Positions 1 to 12,030 of a stretch of 64,000 bases of DNA are shown one piece after another. The stretch is from Acheta domesticus (Eukaryota; Arthropoda; Insecta; Orthoptera; Gryllidae). The translations under genes and the position numbers were made by a program. Within the stretch, counting starts at the first letter, position 1; each line of letters opens with the position of its first letter. The stretch is from NCBI GenBank assembly GCA_031308135.1, contig JAHLJT010009419.1, forward strand, positions 63,716,540-63,780,539. The letters run 5' to 3'. The notes beneath the pieces are model-generated. The model saw only the letters and a program-made list of their open reading frames with translations. It had not been told where the DNA came from and did no database searches.

Positions 1-895
1 GGGCCGAGGGAGATGGTGGGGGGGACGATGCTGTTGGGAGGGAAGGGCGCTGAGGAAGAAGTGGTCTAGCGCAGGGCGGGGGTGGGGCGGGAGTGTGATG
101 ATGCGGGCGGCAGGGATGGGTCCTCAGGAAGAAGCGGTCTAGCGTTGGGCGTTGGTGGTGGCGAGGGTGGAGCGAGAGTGGGAATGGGGTGACGAATGCT
201 GTCGGATGGGAAGAGGGCTGAGAAAGAAGCGGTCTAGCGCGGGACAAAGATGGGGCGGGAGAATGGCGATGTGGGAGGGGCTGAGGAAGAAGCGGCGTAG
301 CGTGGGGCGGGAGAGTGACGATGCGGGAGGGGCTGAGGAAGAAGCGGCGTAGCGGGGGCCCGGAGAGTGACAATGCGGGAGGGGCTGAGGAAGAAGCGGC
401 GTAGCGTGGGGCGGGGATGGGGCGGGAGAGTGACGATGTGGGAGGGGCCGAGGAAGAAGCGGCGTAGCGCGGGGCGAGGATGGGGCGAGAGAGTGACGAT
501 GTGGGAGGGGCCGAGGAAGAAGTGGCGTAGCGCGGGGCGGGGATGGGGCGTGAGAGTGACGATGCGGGAGGGTCTGTGGAAGAAGCGGCGTAGCGTGGGC
601 CGGAGAGTGACGATACGGGAGGGGGCTGAGGAAGAAGCGGGCGTAGCGGGGGCGGGAGAGTGACGATGCGGGAGGGGCTGAGGAAGAAGTGGCGTATCGT
701 GGGGCCGGAGAGTGACGATACGGGAGGGGCTGAGGAAGAAGCGGCGTAGCGTGGGGCGGGGATGGGGCCGTGAGAGTGACGATGCGGGAGGGTCTGTGGA
801 AGAAGCGGCGTAGCGTGGGGGCGTGGATGGGGCGGGAGAGTGACGATGTGGGAGGGGCCGAGGAAGAAGCGGTGAAGCGCGGGGCGCGGCGCGGG
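1..895. repeat. G-rich 63-bp minisatellite (copy A)
   Basis: Imperfect tandem units of about 62-63 bp recur from about 250 to 890, each containing GGGAGAGTGACGATG, then GAGGAAGAAGCGGCGTAGCG, then GGGGCGGGGATGGGGCGGG. Less regular relatives fill 1-250. About ten units can be counted. The unit length is a multiple of three, so long open frames run through the array on both strands (for example 139-1155 minus). They translate to low-complexity Ser/Pro/Arg peptides and are not genes. Each unit holds a canonical four-run G-quadruplex motif on the plus strand. Confidence 0.9.
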
Positions 896-1160
896 GTGGC
901 GGCGGGGGCGCGGCGCCCGTTGCGCGCGACCGCTCCTTTCCGGGCGCCGCGCCGCCGCGCTGCGCCGTTTCGAGCGGCCGCGTCGCCGCGCGGTCTTTGT
1001 GCCGAGGCGGAGGCGAAGACGGGGGTGCGGGTGGGCGCTTCGAGCTCATCACTTAACGGGCGCTGCCGAGCACAAAAGCCTAGGGGCCCCCAGACAGCCA
1101 TTGTTGTGCTCGCATCCCTCGCGCGGTTCAACGGCGATACAAGGAATGCTGGCATTTATG
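896..1160. other. CpG-rich block beside the minisatellite
   Basis: A very GC- and CpG-rich stretch (GGGCGCGGCGCGGGG and GCCGCCGCGC type words) follows the minisatellite and drops abruptly into AT-rich DNA near 1160. The same block is conserved in duplicon B at 32086-32360. Open frames through it continue the low-complexity frames of the minisatellite. It could be a CpG-island promoter or simply part of the repeat; no TATA box or start codon context singles out a gene. Confidence 0.5.
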
Positions 1161-4100
1161 CGAGTGGAAACCTCAAAACAAGACGCAACTGCACGCAATT
1201 TGGCAACGTAACTGTTTCAAAAATTATTTATTTTAGGTGTAAATAGTTCTTTCAAGAGCGTATAGGTACATACTAATTATAAAATATATTATAAACATGT
1301 TTTCGTGGATAATTATATGAATGTATTCGTATCTGAGTAGAAAAAAAAGGAGATTAGTCTGTAATCTGTTTGTTACTAGAAACGTTTATAATTGCTTCAA
1401 ATTATAAATTGAGAAAATGACAATTGTTTTCTGGTGAAGTATTAAATAATTCACACATTTTCAAGAATATGTGGAAATCTTATCTAGATGAAATAATGAA
1501 GAAACATTGATTATTTGAGGAGGAGTTCTTAAAGTATGTTAAAAATCTGGCAGAAAAAGATAGAGAACCAACTGTTCGCTTTGTTTTCGCAGATGATTTT
1601 AGTTGCTTATTTCTAGGTTATGCTATTGACTAATATTTCATCTGATTAGTTATCAAAATGTCTAATACGAATAAAGAATGGAGATTTGCGTCTTACAGAA
1701 CGTGAAAATTTGTCATTCACTGAAAGTGCCACATGATCTAGGTTTTAATCTAAAAACATACAGTCACGTATAAGAGATTTGTAATGATAGAAAAAACGTA
1801 TATAATGAATGACCCATTAAAACTGTTATAATAAATTATTATGAACTTGGTTCTTTAAGTTAAAAATTGGTGTATGGTTCGTAAAACCAGGATATTTGTG
1901 ACCATGAATTACGATATAAAACGAGCTCTTATCCAATTGGGAACTTAAGTGATGTCATGAATATATATCTTTTTTAAAACAATGATATTCTAATTGCTCT
2001 CTTTTCAGGAATGATGGAGAAAAAAGTGCTTCGTCGTTCGTCTTGAATTTCGCACAAAGCGTTTATTTATGCGGCAGGCACTAATGGTCTTGAACGACAA
2101 ATTCAGTTTGGGAAAACTACTTCTTGTTGCATATGTTAGAAATGGAATTAATGAACAATTCTTTGTAGGAAAATCCTTTTATTATCTATATATCGATCCT
2201 TATGAACTATTTTTTAAATTTAAGAGCAATGAAAGCTTACTAAACAGGATAAGAATAAATTCGAAGTTTGAGGTCCACAAACTATTACTTGAGATATTAT
2301 GTCCTTTTCGTCCTGCCGTTGAAACACAGTTCTTTTCCAGAACTAGGTGAAATCCTTAGCTTTTGTTGTTGGGTAAAAAGAGAGAGAAGAAAGGGAACGC
2401 GGTGTATCTGCTGAAGAAAAAAGTCTCAAAGGAGCAAGAGGAGACAGAATGAAGGCAACTTGGACCTCTCAGTTGGACGAGGTACCCGAGGCACTAAATA
2501 CGTTTACGAGGCACGACACAGTCGTTAGTGGGACATCGACACACCTTCTCTGTCGCCGCCTTTCGTTGTCTTACAGAAGGAAGCGCATTCGAAGCATTTC
2601 TTTTTTTCTGTATAAGAGTCCAGCTTCCAATCTCCTCCTTTAAACAAGAATTGTTACATGCTAAAATGTCTGCTTGTTCTAAACATTTGTATAAGAAAGA
2701 GTGAATAATAAAAAGTGAAAAGCATTTCTTCCCGTTTTTGGATATTGCCAGAAGTATAAATATAGACTGTGGTGCTGAAAATCACTTCATAGGATTACAA
2801 AATACCATTAGTTTATAATTTTTATTAAATAACTTATACTAAAAATCATTTTAAAATATCTCACTCAAGCCCATATCACTGAAGACAAGAGATAAATCAT
2901 CTGGATGTGTAATTTCTTTTCTTGTATGTTTATCCATTTAATTACAGAACAATTGGCAAAACGTTTTCTCGCACGCTCTTTATATCATCGCGGTAGATGA
3001 GTATATTTTATAAAAATTGGTTTTTGTTGAAAAACATTCTTTTAAACAGGATTTGTTTCGTATGATTTGAAGAAATTTGAAAATAATTTCCGACATTGAT
3101 AACGTTCGAGTCAAACAAGTAAACTAAACTTTTGAGAAAAGAGATATGCTACATAGAGAGTTACACAAATTCAAATGAACTAGGTTTTTGAGAAATTTTA
3201 TTTTTTCATATTTTAATAATTTTCATTGACATTACAATATGACATGAAACTTAATTTCTATTTTCGTCTAGTATGATTTTGTTAACTCTTAACTATGGAC
3301 ATGAAAATTGAGAAACGCGAAAACAGACATGGAGAGAATTTGACTCTGCTCATAATATTTTTATTTTTACAATCTTACGATTCAAAATTCATTTGTAATT
3401 TAGTAACATCCATTATTTGCAATTGTGTGCTAACAGCATTTCATAAAAAAATTGATTATTCAAAAAACTGACGGAAATTTCTATCAAATTCAATCCATAT
3501 TTTTTATCACTCACAATGTTTATTAATAATATAATGTTTAATACAATGTATTTATAAAAAATAATTACTCCTTGTGAAATCCTAAGAAGTGAATTTAAGA
3601 CACTCTGCTTTTTTATACAACAGAGGCGTAAGTGATATTGTTTTTTTCTGAAATTCCTGGAACAAGCGAAACAGTATGTGCGCAACGTTAAACTTTATTC
3701 CTCCTTGATGTCATTAAATTATATTTCCTGTTCGTCTAACATCTTGTAATGCTTTTTCGCACTTCTCGCAGCTGAATATTCAGTAATCATCTTTCCATTT
3801 ATTCCCTTACAATATTTTTGGTCAAATTAAAAAAAATCGAATCTGTTCTCCTTTTGGGGCACTTTTTGACTCGAAATCAATATAAGAGCATTTACGCATT
3901 TACCTGTTCATGGTGTGAATTAAATCACTACTAGAAGAACGCACTTTCTTACAAGATAGTCTTGGAGTTCCGTACATATTTATTTAACCAAATAAACTGT
4001 TCTGTTACTTCAAAACATTCAATAACAGGAGAACTAGTACTTACAAAACCAGTAGCGTAAACGCAGACACGGAGTCAAAGTGTACCTACTAGCACCAACA

Positions 4101-4554
4101 GTCAACAAAATAACAATACACAGACCAATGCAATTCACTCCAAAATAACAACAATCAGTGTTGAGACATTGAAGATATGATAGACGAATGAAATAGTTTA
4201 ATCAGATTCACGAAATTCTCGCAATTCGTAAAAAATTAATGCGGCGGAGTCAATTTGACTCATAACTTTAGTTATGGATTGTAGTTAAGGGTTTTAAAAT
4301 GCGACAAACATATCCACATCTTCTAATTTGTGTCCTGATTTTTTTACTAACTTATTTTCGTGTATGACTGTGGATCCACCGTCGCTTGCTACGCTGATAT
4401 GCTCAAATGCTCCGAGGTATTTCCGCCCTTTGGGTCGCTCATTGATCCGAGCATTTGTCGATTCCTCCTCGACAATGCGGGACACTCGGCAGTGGACTCC
4501 CCATTCAGGAGCGAGTGCGCTTGCCCCACTCTTGCCCCGCTTTGTACTCATGCA
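1161..4554. other. AT-rich non-coding part of duplicon A
   Basis: Long A/T runs and short frames only. The longest frames (2069-2350 plus, 3413-3685 minus) are broken or changed by indels in the duplicate at 33.2-34.8 kb, which argues against coding constraint. Around 2370-2640 a more mixed-composition patch is conserved in both copies but resembles nothing I know. Confidence 0.6.
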
Positions 4555-4935
4555 TTCCCGTCTCGCTCCCGACCCTTTTCCGGCCCTCTCCCGAACTACT
4601 CTCGACCCGCTCCCGGCACGCTCCCAGCCCGCTCCCGGCCCGCTCCCGGCCCGCTCCCGATCCGCTCCCGACCCGCTCTCGACCCACTCCCGACCCGCTC
4701 CCGACCCGCTCTCGACCCGCTTTCGACTTACTCCCAACCCGCTCCCGACCCGCTCCCGACCCGCTCCCGACCCGCTCCCGACCCGCTCCCGACCCGCTCC
4801 CGACCCGCTCCCGACCCGCTCCCGACCCGCTCCCGACCCGCTCCCGACCCGCTCCCGACCCGCTCCCGACCCGCTCCCGACCCGCTCCCGACCCGCTCCC
4901 GACCCGCTCCCGACCCGCTTTCCACCCGATGCGAA
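4555..4935. repeat. 12-bp C-rich minisatellite (copy A)
   Basis: Tandem array of the 12-mer GCTCCCGACCCG. The stretch from about 4738 to 4918 consists of fifteen consecutive perfect units; 4560-4737 holds variant units. All six frames stay open because twelve is divisible by three, giving spurious Arg-Pro-Ala-Pro-Asp repeats on the plus strand and Gly-Ser-Gly-Ala-Gly-Arg repeats on the minus strand. The matching array in duplicon B is shorter and has no long perfect run. Confidence 0.95.
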
Positions 4936-7260
4936 CCCGAAGTTGACACGATGTCGACTTGATGCTGACTCCTTTAGAATGCAAACACGACCCCTTCACA
5001 CCCTACTATATTGATCCCTCCCTTATTCTTGATTTGCTTCTGACCTGTCCAATCTGCCGAGCTAACTGTATTTTGACTCGCACCGCTGTGCCCTGCACAA
5101 CCTCCGTACACATCCACATCTAATCTCTCTCAATCCCTTCCCGACCTGATCACGACCATTTCATTACCTGGTACAAGGACTCTAAACGTCACGTTTACAC
5201 CACGGTGTAGATTCGTTCCTGCCCTGTTCCTGCCCTGCTCTACCACTGCCCAGAAACCTTCCCGATGGAAAACTGGACATTCGGTGGGAGATTTAAATTC
5301 CCCGCCAGAATTACTAGTGGGGCTTTGACACAAGTACGTAGCATCAATCTCTCCCGCGTTATCCGTTTAGATCAGGGATTCCCAACTTTTTCGTTCATCG
5401 ACCTCATTTAAAGAAATTTTGGATCCATCAACCTCCAACATAATTCTGTTTAATAAAATATACATTATCGTAACACAAATAATTGCACGTAAATTTTCAC
5501 GTTGGCTGCCGTGAGAAGCATAACGTGATGTTTACTGAATTTATCAGTATGGCTTTGAGCGTCAACAGTTGATTCTTAGTTTTCATTGTTGATTCCTTGT
5601 TTTCATTTTTGCAAATGCGCATTAAATTTTTTTCGCAATACAATGTCGTTGTGAATACACAGTTAAAATTTATTGATTTTCCTAAATATCCTGAGCAATT
5701 GCTTACTTGGGATCTCCGATGCCACGGTGAAGAAAGTCGAATGTGACCCCTACCTACAAAAATGTAAAAATAAGTGTTTTAAATTTAATTGGTATGCTTT
5801 GTATTAAAAAGGCTGGTGCAATGGAGAAAATATGCATGGTTTGTTTTATTCATTGCCGTTATCCATCCGCGGGAGGCCCATTGTTTGGAAGATTCGTATG
5901 GTGCACCGGTTGCGCCAGCCTAGCTACGTTAGTGATCCCGATAATGAACAGCGGATACGAAAGTTATTTTTTCATATTTTATTTTGCAACTTGTTTGCGA
6001 ACAAACATTTGCCAAAGTTGCATAAATTTGTGCATACAAGTACTTCAGAGGCGTAATGTTCATTGGCCATACTCCACTAGCATTACATTATTAATAGTTA
6101 ACAAGCTGTACTAAATATAATTAATAAATATACATTAATAAATACATAGAATACAACATTTCTGAAATGAAGAATACACAGTCGCTATGCATGGTCTGAA
6201 GTATGATGTTGAAGTCATCTGGTAGTGCTTAGTAAGTTTTAGTATTGTTTAGTAAGTTGATGGTTAGAATATTGGGATGGATATGTAGTCGTTGTAGGTA
6301 TTTTTCACTGGTCTTGTTGAATGCTTCTTTTAATGTTGGGATTTGTAAGTCTTTATGTTGCGTTTGTTACGTACCACGAGGTATTTACAAATTTTCTTAA
6401 GCTGTTGACTGGAAGCGTTGCAATATGTCAATGTTAGAATTTTGAGCTGTTTCTCAAAGTTTTATGTCGTAAGTAGAGACAGGTTTTAATATTGCTTTGT
6501 GCCCAATTATTTTGTTTGCGATGCTTAAATTTGATTTTCTTCCCTACTGGCTACTGCCATTTTAACATAAGTTTTAGGTCTAATTCCTTTCTTTTACTTT
6601 TAATATGTTTTTTCCTACGTGAGTCTTTTGTCCAGAGTAAGTCCAATACACTTTGCCGAGTCGCTTTTGAGGATAGATATGAAAGATGAGCAGATTCGTA
6701 TTTATTTTTGTAATTATGAGATCATATTTTCATATTCCGTTCATATTTGGCTATAGACCCGCGCACTCGATCCTTCATCATCGTTGACCTCCTTCAAAAT
6801 TCTACAGATCCCCACGGGATCGTCACTGATCCTGTTGGGATCCTCTGTTTAAATCTATTCTGTCTGTACCGCTCCCTCTGTTTCTGCTTCGCAACCATTC
6901 ACTAACGACTCACGTCTATCTGCACTCCTTTTGCACATCATACTGGTTCCACTCCTGGCCCACTGTGTCTAATCCTGACTCAACTCTATTCCAACCCCAC
7001 TCTGCTCCAACCCAACACAACTCTGACTTGACTGTATTCCGACTCGAATCGATCCTGACACGAATCGACACGCCCCACTCCCGTTCCCCTCCTAATCTTC
7101 TATTCTAATCCCAACTGCACCCATCGAATTCCAGCCGCTTCCGACACATCCCTGTCACGTAGGCGCCAGGCTCACCTCTCATCTTCCCGCTCCCAAGCTG
7201 CCGATACGCAACTGCATGTGAATCAGCGGTCAGGTCATGTGATCATTCTACATTCGCGCG
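4936..7260. other. Non-coding part of duplicon A with C-rich degenerate stretches
   Basis: Contains C/T-rich, loosely repetitive segments (about 5030-5300 and 6760-7200) whose words (CTCGACC, CCGACTCG, GACTCGAATCGA) look like decayed relatives of the 12-bp array. They are separated by AT-rich DNA. The frame at 5743-6114 is disrupted relative to the copy at 36.8-37.1 kb. No gene recognised. Confidence 0.5.
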
Positions 7261-8865
7261 TGCCAATTACTTTGTCAGGTGATTTAGATAAGTGAAACGT
7301 GTTAGCATTCATTGCAAGAACGTTGATTATTTGTGTTGTGGTTGTGGTACTGCAATTACGTTGTCGTTACTCCAACTAGAGAAATTTGCATGACAACATT
7401 TTGAAATGTTGGTAAAATTCAAGAAAATTTAAAAAATCTTCTACTTAAATAATTACATTTTATTTCTTGAGCGTGAAAGATAATCGTAGAATAGTACTCA
7501 ATAAATACGTCGTACTTTCTTATTTTAATAACAGATTTTCTACTACAATAATTCCAATAATTTCCCCAGAGCATTTCATATATTTTTACAAATGTTTTCA
7601 GTAAAAGTATCAATTTTAAATTTATTGTATTCATTATTCTATTTACAAATTGATTCCACGCTTCTTTCGATTCAATATTATAATTTTAGAAAACAGTACG
7701 TACACTTGGTTTCAAACAATTTAATTTTGTTGATTTTAGATGGTGTAGTATGACGAGCTTTTTGCAAGCCACAAGCATTTAACTGAGCATTTTCGACTCC
7801 ATCTACGGCGTGCAGTTACAAAAGCATGTTTGTCCAGCCGGTGTCTGCCAGCGCTAGAGAGTACAAAGTGAGGTCGCCGGCAGCAAACTTGGGAATACGC
7901 GTGCCAGCCAACTTTCCAACAAATGCACTACAAAGGAAAGTCGGGAGAGAGGAGGGAATTGTGGTCTGACCAGTGCGATTCTCACACAAACAATAAGGTC
8001 GGGAAAATAACTGCTGTTCGATAAACTATATTTACGTGTACAATGCTGGGGGTCGATTTCCAGTAAGAATTCACTCTCACACTAATATTAAGAAGATACT
8101 TGGTAAATATTGCGATATTGCTAAGCCCCAAAACTTGCATGCAGAAACTTGCATACAGATTCAGTGCTACATATGTTTAATGAATATTTAACAAATATTG
8201 AATTACATTTTCAAGTAAGAGGGAGGAGAAAACAAAAATCAGTGTAAAAAAGAAAAAACAAGAAAAAGAAAAAAATAGAAAATTAATAAAAAAGAGATGA
8301 TAGAAGAAAAGGAAAAATTTCAAAGAGGATTTGAATAAATATAAGATGAAGCATGTGGAATGATTGCGTTTTTTTTAAATACAATTTCACGATGATTTTT
8401 ACTTTCTCCCTATGGAGTTGAAAGAACATATCCTCTACCGCGTGGTGTTGCCAGAATCCATGTTTTGTCAGTTCGAGTCATGCAAGACTTACGTTTGTTG
8501 AAAACCCTGAATTTTGAAAATTGCAAAAGTTTCAAATTTTTCGAAGTCTAGTGAAAAAGTGAAGTATAGTCTAGTCTAGTGAAGAAGTGAAATGATGTGA
8601 AGTGGACTTCAGTGTGATAAAAAGTCGTGTATTTATTAGTGTAAAATCTGTACAAGACCACCACAAAATGTAGAATTAATACGGTTATTGTTGTTAAAGC
8701 CTTTATTGTCATAATTGTTATCATATTATTATTAATATTATTGTCTTAAAATAATTTTAAGTTACATTGTATTTCATTCTTAATTATAAGATGTAAATTG
8801 TATTGTTCTGCCACCAGGTTGAATAAACCTACCTGCGGAAATAATAAATATATATATATATCTAT
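7261..8865. other. AT-rich part of duplicon A
   Basis: Mostly A/T-rich. A mixed-composition patch at about 7770-7990 is well conserved in the duplicate (38.8-39.0 kb). A short tandem cluster of GTCTAGTGAAGAAGTGAAG-like words lies near 8545-8620, and a short (AT)n run near 8850. I see no gene, RNA gene or regulatory signal that can be supported. Confidence 0.5.
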
Positions 8866-9066
8866 ATCTCTCTAAACTATTAAACTAAACTAAAATATTA
8901 AAGATAGAGATTTCCCTCTTGATTATGGAATGAAATCTGCTTTTTAAATATCATTTTTTGAAATAAGGTCATGTACAATATTTCGAATATTCCAGTACTT
9001 TTCGCGTAATTTTGCTTGAAATACGGAGGAGAAAGTACGTGCTGTTTTAGCATCACTAGTTTTTTA
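8866..9066 (-). mobile_element. Family X fragment inside duplicon A
   Basis: Read on the minus strand, this stretch begins with AAAACTAGTGATGCTAAAAC, passes through an ACTTTC-type motif and continues with a TGTACATGACCTTA segment and an AAATCTCTATCTTTAAT segment. The same order is found in the plus-strand X copies at 42297-44564 and 45563-47024. It is an inverted, internally deleted copy of that dispersed repeat and is duplicated in duplicon B at 39930-40111. Confidence 0.6.
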
Positions 9067-9413
9067 ACGCAGGTGGCGACTACACACTATGTCGCGGTAT
9101 CTCCTTCCTTCCTTCCTGGGGCCGCGAGCACAGTGATCAACTGCGCGGGGAACGGGGGGGGCGAGCGGGATGGGGAAGGGGAGACCTGGGATACCCCGGG
9201 CGGACCAAAGGTTTGACGGAAGAAGGAGATCAAAAAATAAGAGAGAAAAATTAAAGACAAAAATATATTATTGAGATAACGCAAAATATAAGAAAAAAAT
9301 GTAAGAGAATGAATGTGAAGGAGGAATAGAAAAATAGGAAGGACATACACGATGGTGCATGGACTGTGAATACAACTATGCGCAGGTGTGCTAACCGGGA
9401 ACTGCAACTCTCC
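9067..9413. other. Last bases of duplicon A before the gap
   Basis: G-rich then purine-rich plus strand: a GGGGGGCGAGCGGGATGGGG-like stretch followed by A/G-rich sequence. It matches 40112-40446 with small indels up to the gap. Frames reported across the gap are meaningless. Confidence 0.6.
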
Positions 9414-10413
9414 NNNNNNNNNNNNNNNNNNNNNNNNNNNNNNNNNNNNNNNNNNNNNNNNNNNNNNNNNNNNNNNNNNNNNNNNNNNNNNNNNNNNNNN
9501 NNNNNNNNNNNNNNNNNNNNNNNNNNNNNNNNNNNNNNNNNNNNNNNNNNNNNNNNNNNNNNNNNNNNNNNNNNNNNNNNNNNNNNNNNNNNNNNNNNNN
9601 NNNNNNNNNNNNNNNNNNNNNNNNNNNNNNNNNNNNNNNNNNNNNNNNNNNNNNNNNNNNNNNNNNNNNNNNNNNNNNNNNNNNNNNNNNNNNNNNNNNN
9701 NNNNNNNNNNNNNNNNNNNNNNNNNNNNNNNNNNNNNNNNNNNNNNNNNNNNNNNNNNNNNNNNNNNNNNNNNNNNNNNNNNNNNNNNNNNNNNNNNNNN
9801 NNNNNNNNNNNNNNNNNNNNNNNNNNNNNNNNNNNNNNNNNNNNNNNNNNNNNNNNNNNNNNNNNNNNNNNNNNNNNNNNNNNNNNNNNNNNNNNNNNNN
9901 NNNNNNNNNNNNNNNNNNNNNNNNNNNNNNNNNNNNNNNNNNNNNNNNNNNNNNNNNNNNNNNNNNNNNNNNNNNNNNNNNNNNNNNNNNNNNNNNNNNN
10001 NNNNNNNNNNNNNNNNNNNNNNNNNNNNNNNNNNNNNNNNNNNNNNNNNNNNNNNNNNNNNNNNNNNNNNNNNNNNNNNNNNNNNNNNNNNNNNNNNNNN
10101 NNNNNNNNNNNNNNNNNNNNNNNNNNNNNNNNNNNNNNNNNNNNNNNNNNNNNNNNNNNNNNNNNNNNNNNNNNNNNNNNNNNNNNNNNNNNNNNNNNNN
10201 NNNNNNNNNNNNNNNNNNNNNNNNNNNNNNNNNNNNNNNNNNNNNNNNNNNNNNNNNNNNNNNNNNNNNNNNNNNNNNNNNNNNNNNNNNNNNNNNNNNN
10301 NNNNNNNNNNNNNNNNNNNNNNNNNNNNNNNNNNNNNNNNNNNNNNNNNNNNNNNNNNNNNNNNNNNNNNNNNNNNNNNNNNNNNNNNNNNNNNNNNNNN
10401 NNNNNNNNNNNNN
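9414..10413. other. Scaffold gap of exactly 1000 N
   Basis: One thousand consecutive N. A round size is the usual placeholder for a gap of unknown length, so distances across it cannot be trusted. It lies exactly where duplicon A would continue or end. Confidence 0.98.
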
Positions 10414-10686
10414 AAATGCACGGACGTGGTAGACATGTGGTTATGTTGGGTATACCTAAGCAGTTTTTTGTAAGGGAGGCGACAGAACCAGAATATTCAT
10501 GCAGTAATAAGAAAAGAATGACAATGGCATTATCTGTGGTTTGCGCACGTGGATAATTTTCCCCAGAAGAAAAATTGGATGGGCCCATAATTTTTTAAAA
10601 TCAGATTATTGCATGGTATATGGAAGCTATAGGCAATAACGCATGTTAAAATCTCTTTTCGAGAAGTGATGATTTTGTTCAAATAT
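10414..10686. other. Flank between gap and LTR element
   Basis: Mixed-composition sequence with no resemblance to what follows duplicon B after 40446. No gene seen. Its last bases, ATAT, match the four bases after the right LTR. Confidence 0.4.
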
Positions 10687-11057
10687 TGTAGTGATACCGA
10701 ATAAATTCAGGTTTATTCTGCCGCAAAATAACTCCACGCAGGCGGCGACGCGAGAGATGCGAGGCGCCACGGAGGCGACCCGAGGGCCAGGCGAGGCGCC
10801 ACGGTGTCGGCACCCTTCGCTCCCTAATTTGTCACGGACACGTGTGCCCCAACTCTGGGTGGCCGCTCCGCACACGACCCCTTCAGTATTTTTCCACGAC
10901 GCCTGGAACTCTTCCGTCAACCTCCCTAGAGATTCCTAGCCCCTCACACCCCCCCCGGTCGTTAATAACTGCCCCTTTTCGACGCAAAAATTAAAGCGAG
11001 AGGGAGCGATAACCAGTCCCTCTCTCACTCTTTTCTCGGCCTCGAAAACATCCTCTG

Positions 11058-11137
11058 ATTGGGCAGAAAATATCTAATGCGCAGTACCCTTTCACCAATA
11101 GCAGCCAGAATTCGGGTTTGTTCTAGAATATTCCAGA
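11058..11137 (+). promoter_or_regulatory. CCAAT boxes and heat-shock element in 5' LTR
   Basis: An inverted CCAAT box (ATTGG, 11058-11062), a direct CCAAT box (11095-11099) and TTCTAGAATATTCCAGA (11121-11137) lie within 80 bp. The last is three perfect alternating 5-bp heat-shock units plus a partial fourth. An AT-rich TTATATT lies about 130 bp downstream (near 11268). The arrangement resembles an inducible polymerase II promoter in U3. Binding by heat-shock factor is inferred from the motif alone. Confidence 0.6.
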
Positions 11138-12024
11138 GTCACAGGGATAATTTTGGTGGGGGGAACGAGGTTTCCTAAAACTTGGAGCGACGAGACACAA
11201 AAGAGAAGCTTGGGAGCCGTGTTCAGAATCGGACGCAAGTGGCGGCCGCAGGGGGGGAACCTGTTATATTCTGTTGTGGCGTTCGGTTCGATGGACTTAA
11301 AAAAAAATTATTAAGTTTCTTGTAGAGTTTGGGTACAAGACTTCTGTGACGAACGCAGGCCGCAGAACAGTATTATGAACATTTGACAGCAATTCGTATT
11401 ATATTACGTCCGATTTACGTGCGAACTCGAGACTCTCTTTTCCTTTGTGAAGTTGTGCGATAATTCACGGGCTCATTAGTATCAAAGTATTGTGAGATCG
11501 ACCGGGAATGAACCGACCGTGTCAGTGAATGAACTGTGCTGACCCATTCACCGCAGCGAGCAGACGGCGCTTTTGTGTGTTCCGGCCCGCCTTGGCCGCT
11601 ACCCTCGCAAGTACCTGATCTGACCTACATTTTCCGAGCGGCGCCCCTCGCCCGCCACGAACCTCGCCAGCCGAACTGCCAGCTGACCTGAGGTCGTTCA
11701 ACTTCAGTGGGTGGCACAGGCCGCCTAACAGAGGTATTTTCTGTTTGAGTGTCTTATGTCGTACACGCGATCGAGAGGTGTGAACAGTACATCAGACAAT
11801 CAGTGTTGACTTCCTCTCGACCGGGCGACGAAGAGGAGTTCCCGGCCGCGCATGGCCGTCAAGCGGGAATTCGCGCGCGAAGAAGAGTTTCATCTGATTG
11901 TAATCACTTTGTAATTTTTTGTTCTCTTATGTGCATGACATTTCATTTTTTTGTTTTATTTCGATTTGGGGGCATGCTCGCCAGAGTTATCATCACCAGA
12001 CCATTAGCGTTTTCTTTGTTAATG

Positions 12025-12030
12025 AATAAA
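12025..12030 (+). terminator. Polyadenylation signal AATAAA in 5' LTR
   Basis: AATAAA lies 22 bp before the apparent LTR end and is repeated in the right LTR at 19091-19096. It is the expected R/U5 polyadenylation signal of the element. Confidence 0.5.

Larger units (their letters stand above)
1..9413. repeat. Duplicon A, direct copy of 31658-40446
   Basis: This whole stretch matches 31658-40446 in the same orientation, with the same order of components and only scattered substitutions and small indels by eye. The first base of the window aligns with about 31658, and the match is still present where the scaffold gap begins. The copy therefore extends beyond the left edge and its right end is hidden by the gap. 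It is longer than duplicon B mainly because two tandem arrays are longer here: about ten against three 63-bp units, and a perfect 12-bp run. No transposase, reverse transcriptase or host gene is recognisable inside it. It could be a segmental duplication, a large non-coding repeat or two alleles placed in one scaffold. Confidence 0.93.

Noticed and set aside
139..1155. Long minus-strand frame of 338 residues, and its counterpart at 31795-32400
   Set aside because: It is a translation of the 63-bp minisatellite, whose unit is a multiple of three and leaves several frames open on both strands. The peptide is low complexity and frame usage differs between the duplicons.
4738..4918. CRISPR-like array
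   Set aside because: The units are contiguous without spacers and the context is eukaryotic.
4294..5014. Collagen-like or Pro/Arg repeat proteins on both strands
   Set aside because: They are by-products of the 12-bp tandem array; all frames are open and no start, signal or domain exists outside the array.
9087..10588. Frames of about 360-450 residues spanning the gap
   Set aside because: Most residues are undetermined because the frame runs through 1000 N.
10683..10686. ATAT as a proven target-site duplication of the LTR element
   Set aside because: It matches 19119-19122, but the right flank is ATATATACC and any AT-rich site could match. The primer-site offset also casts doubt on the right boundary, so it is only a possibility.
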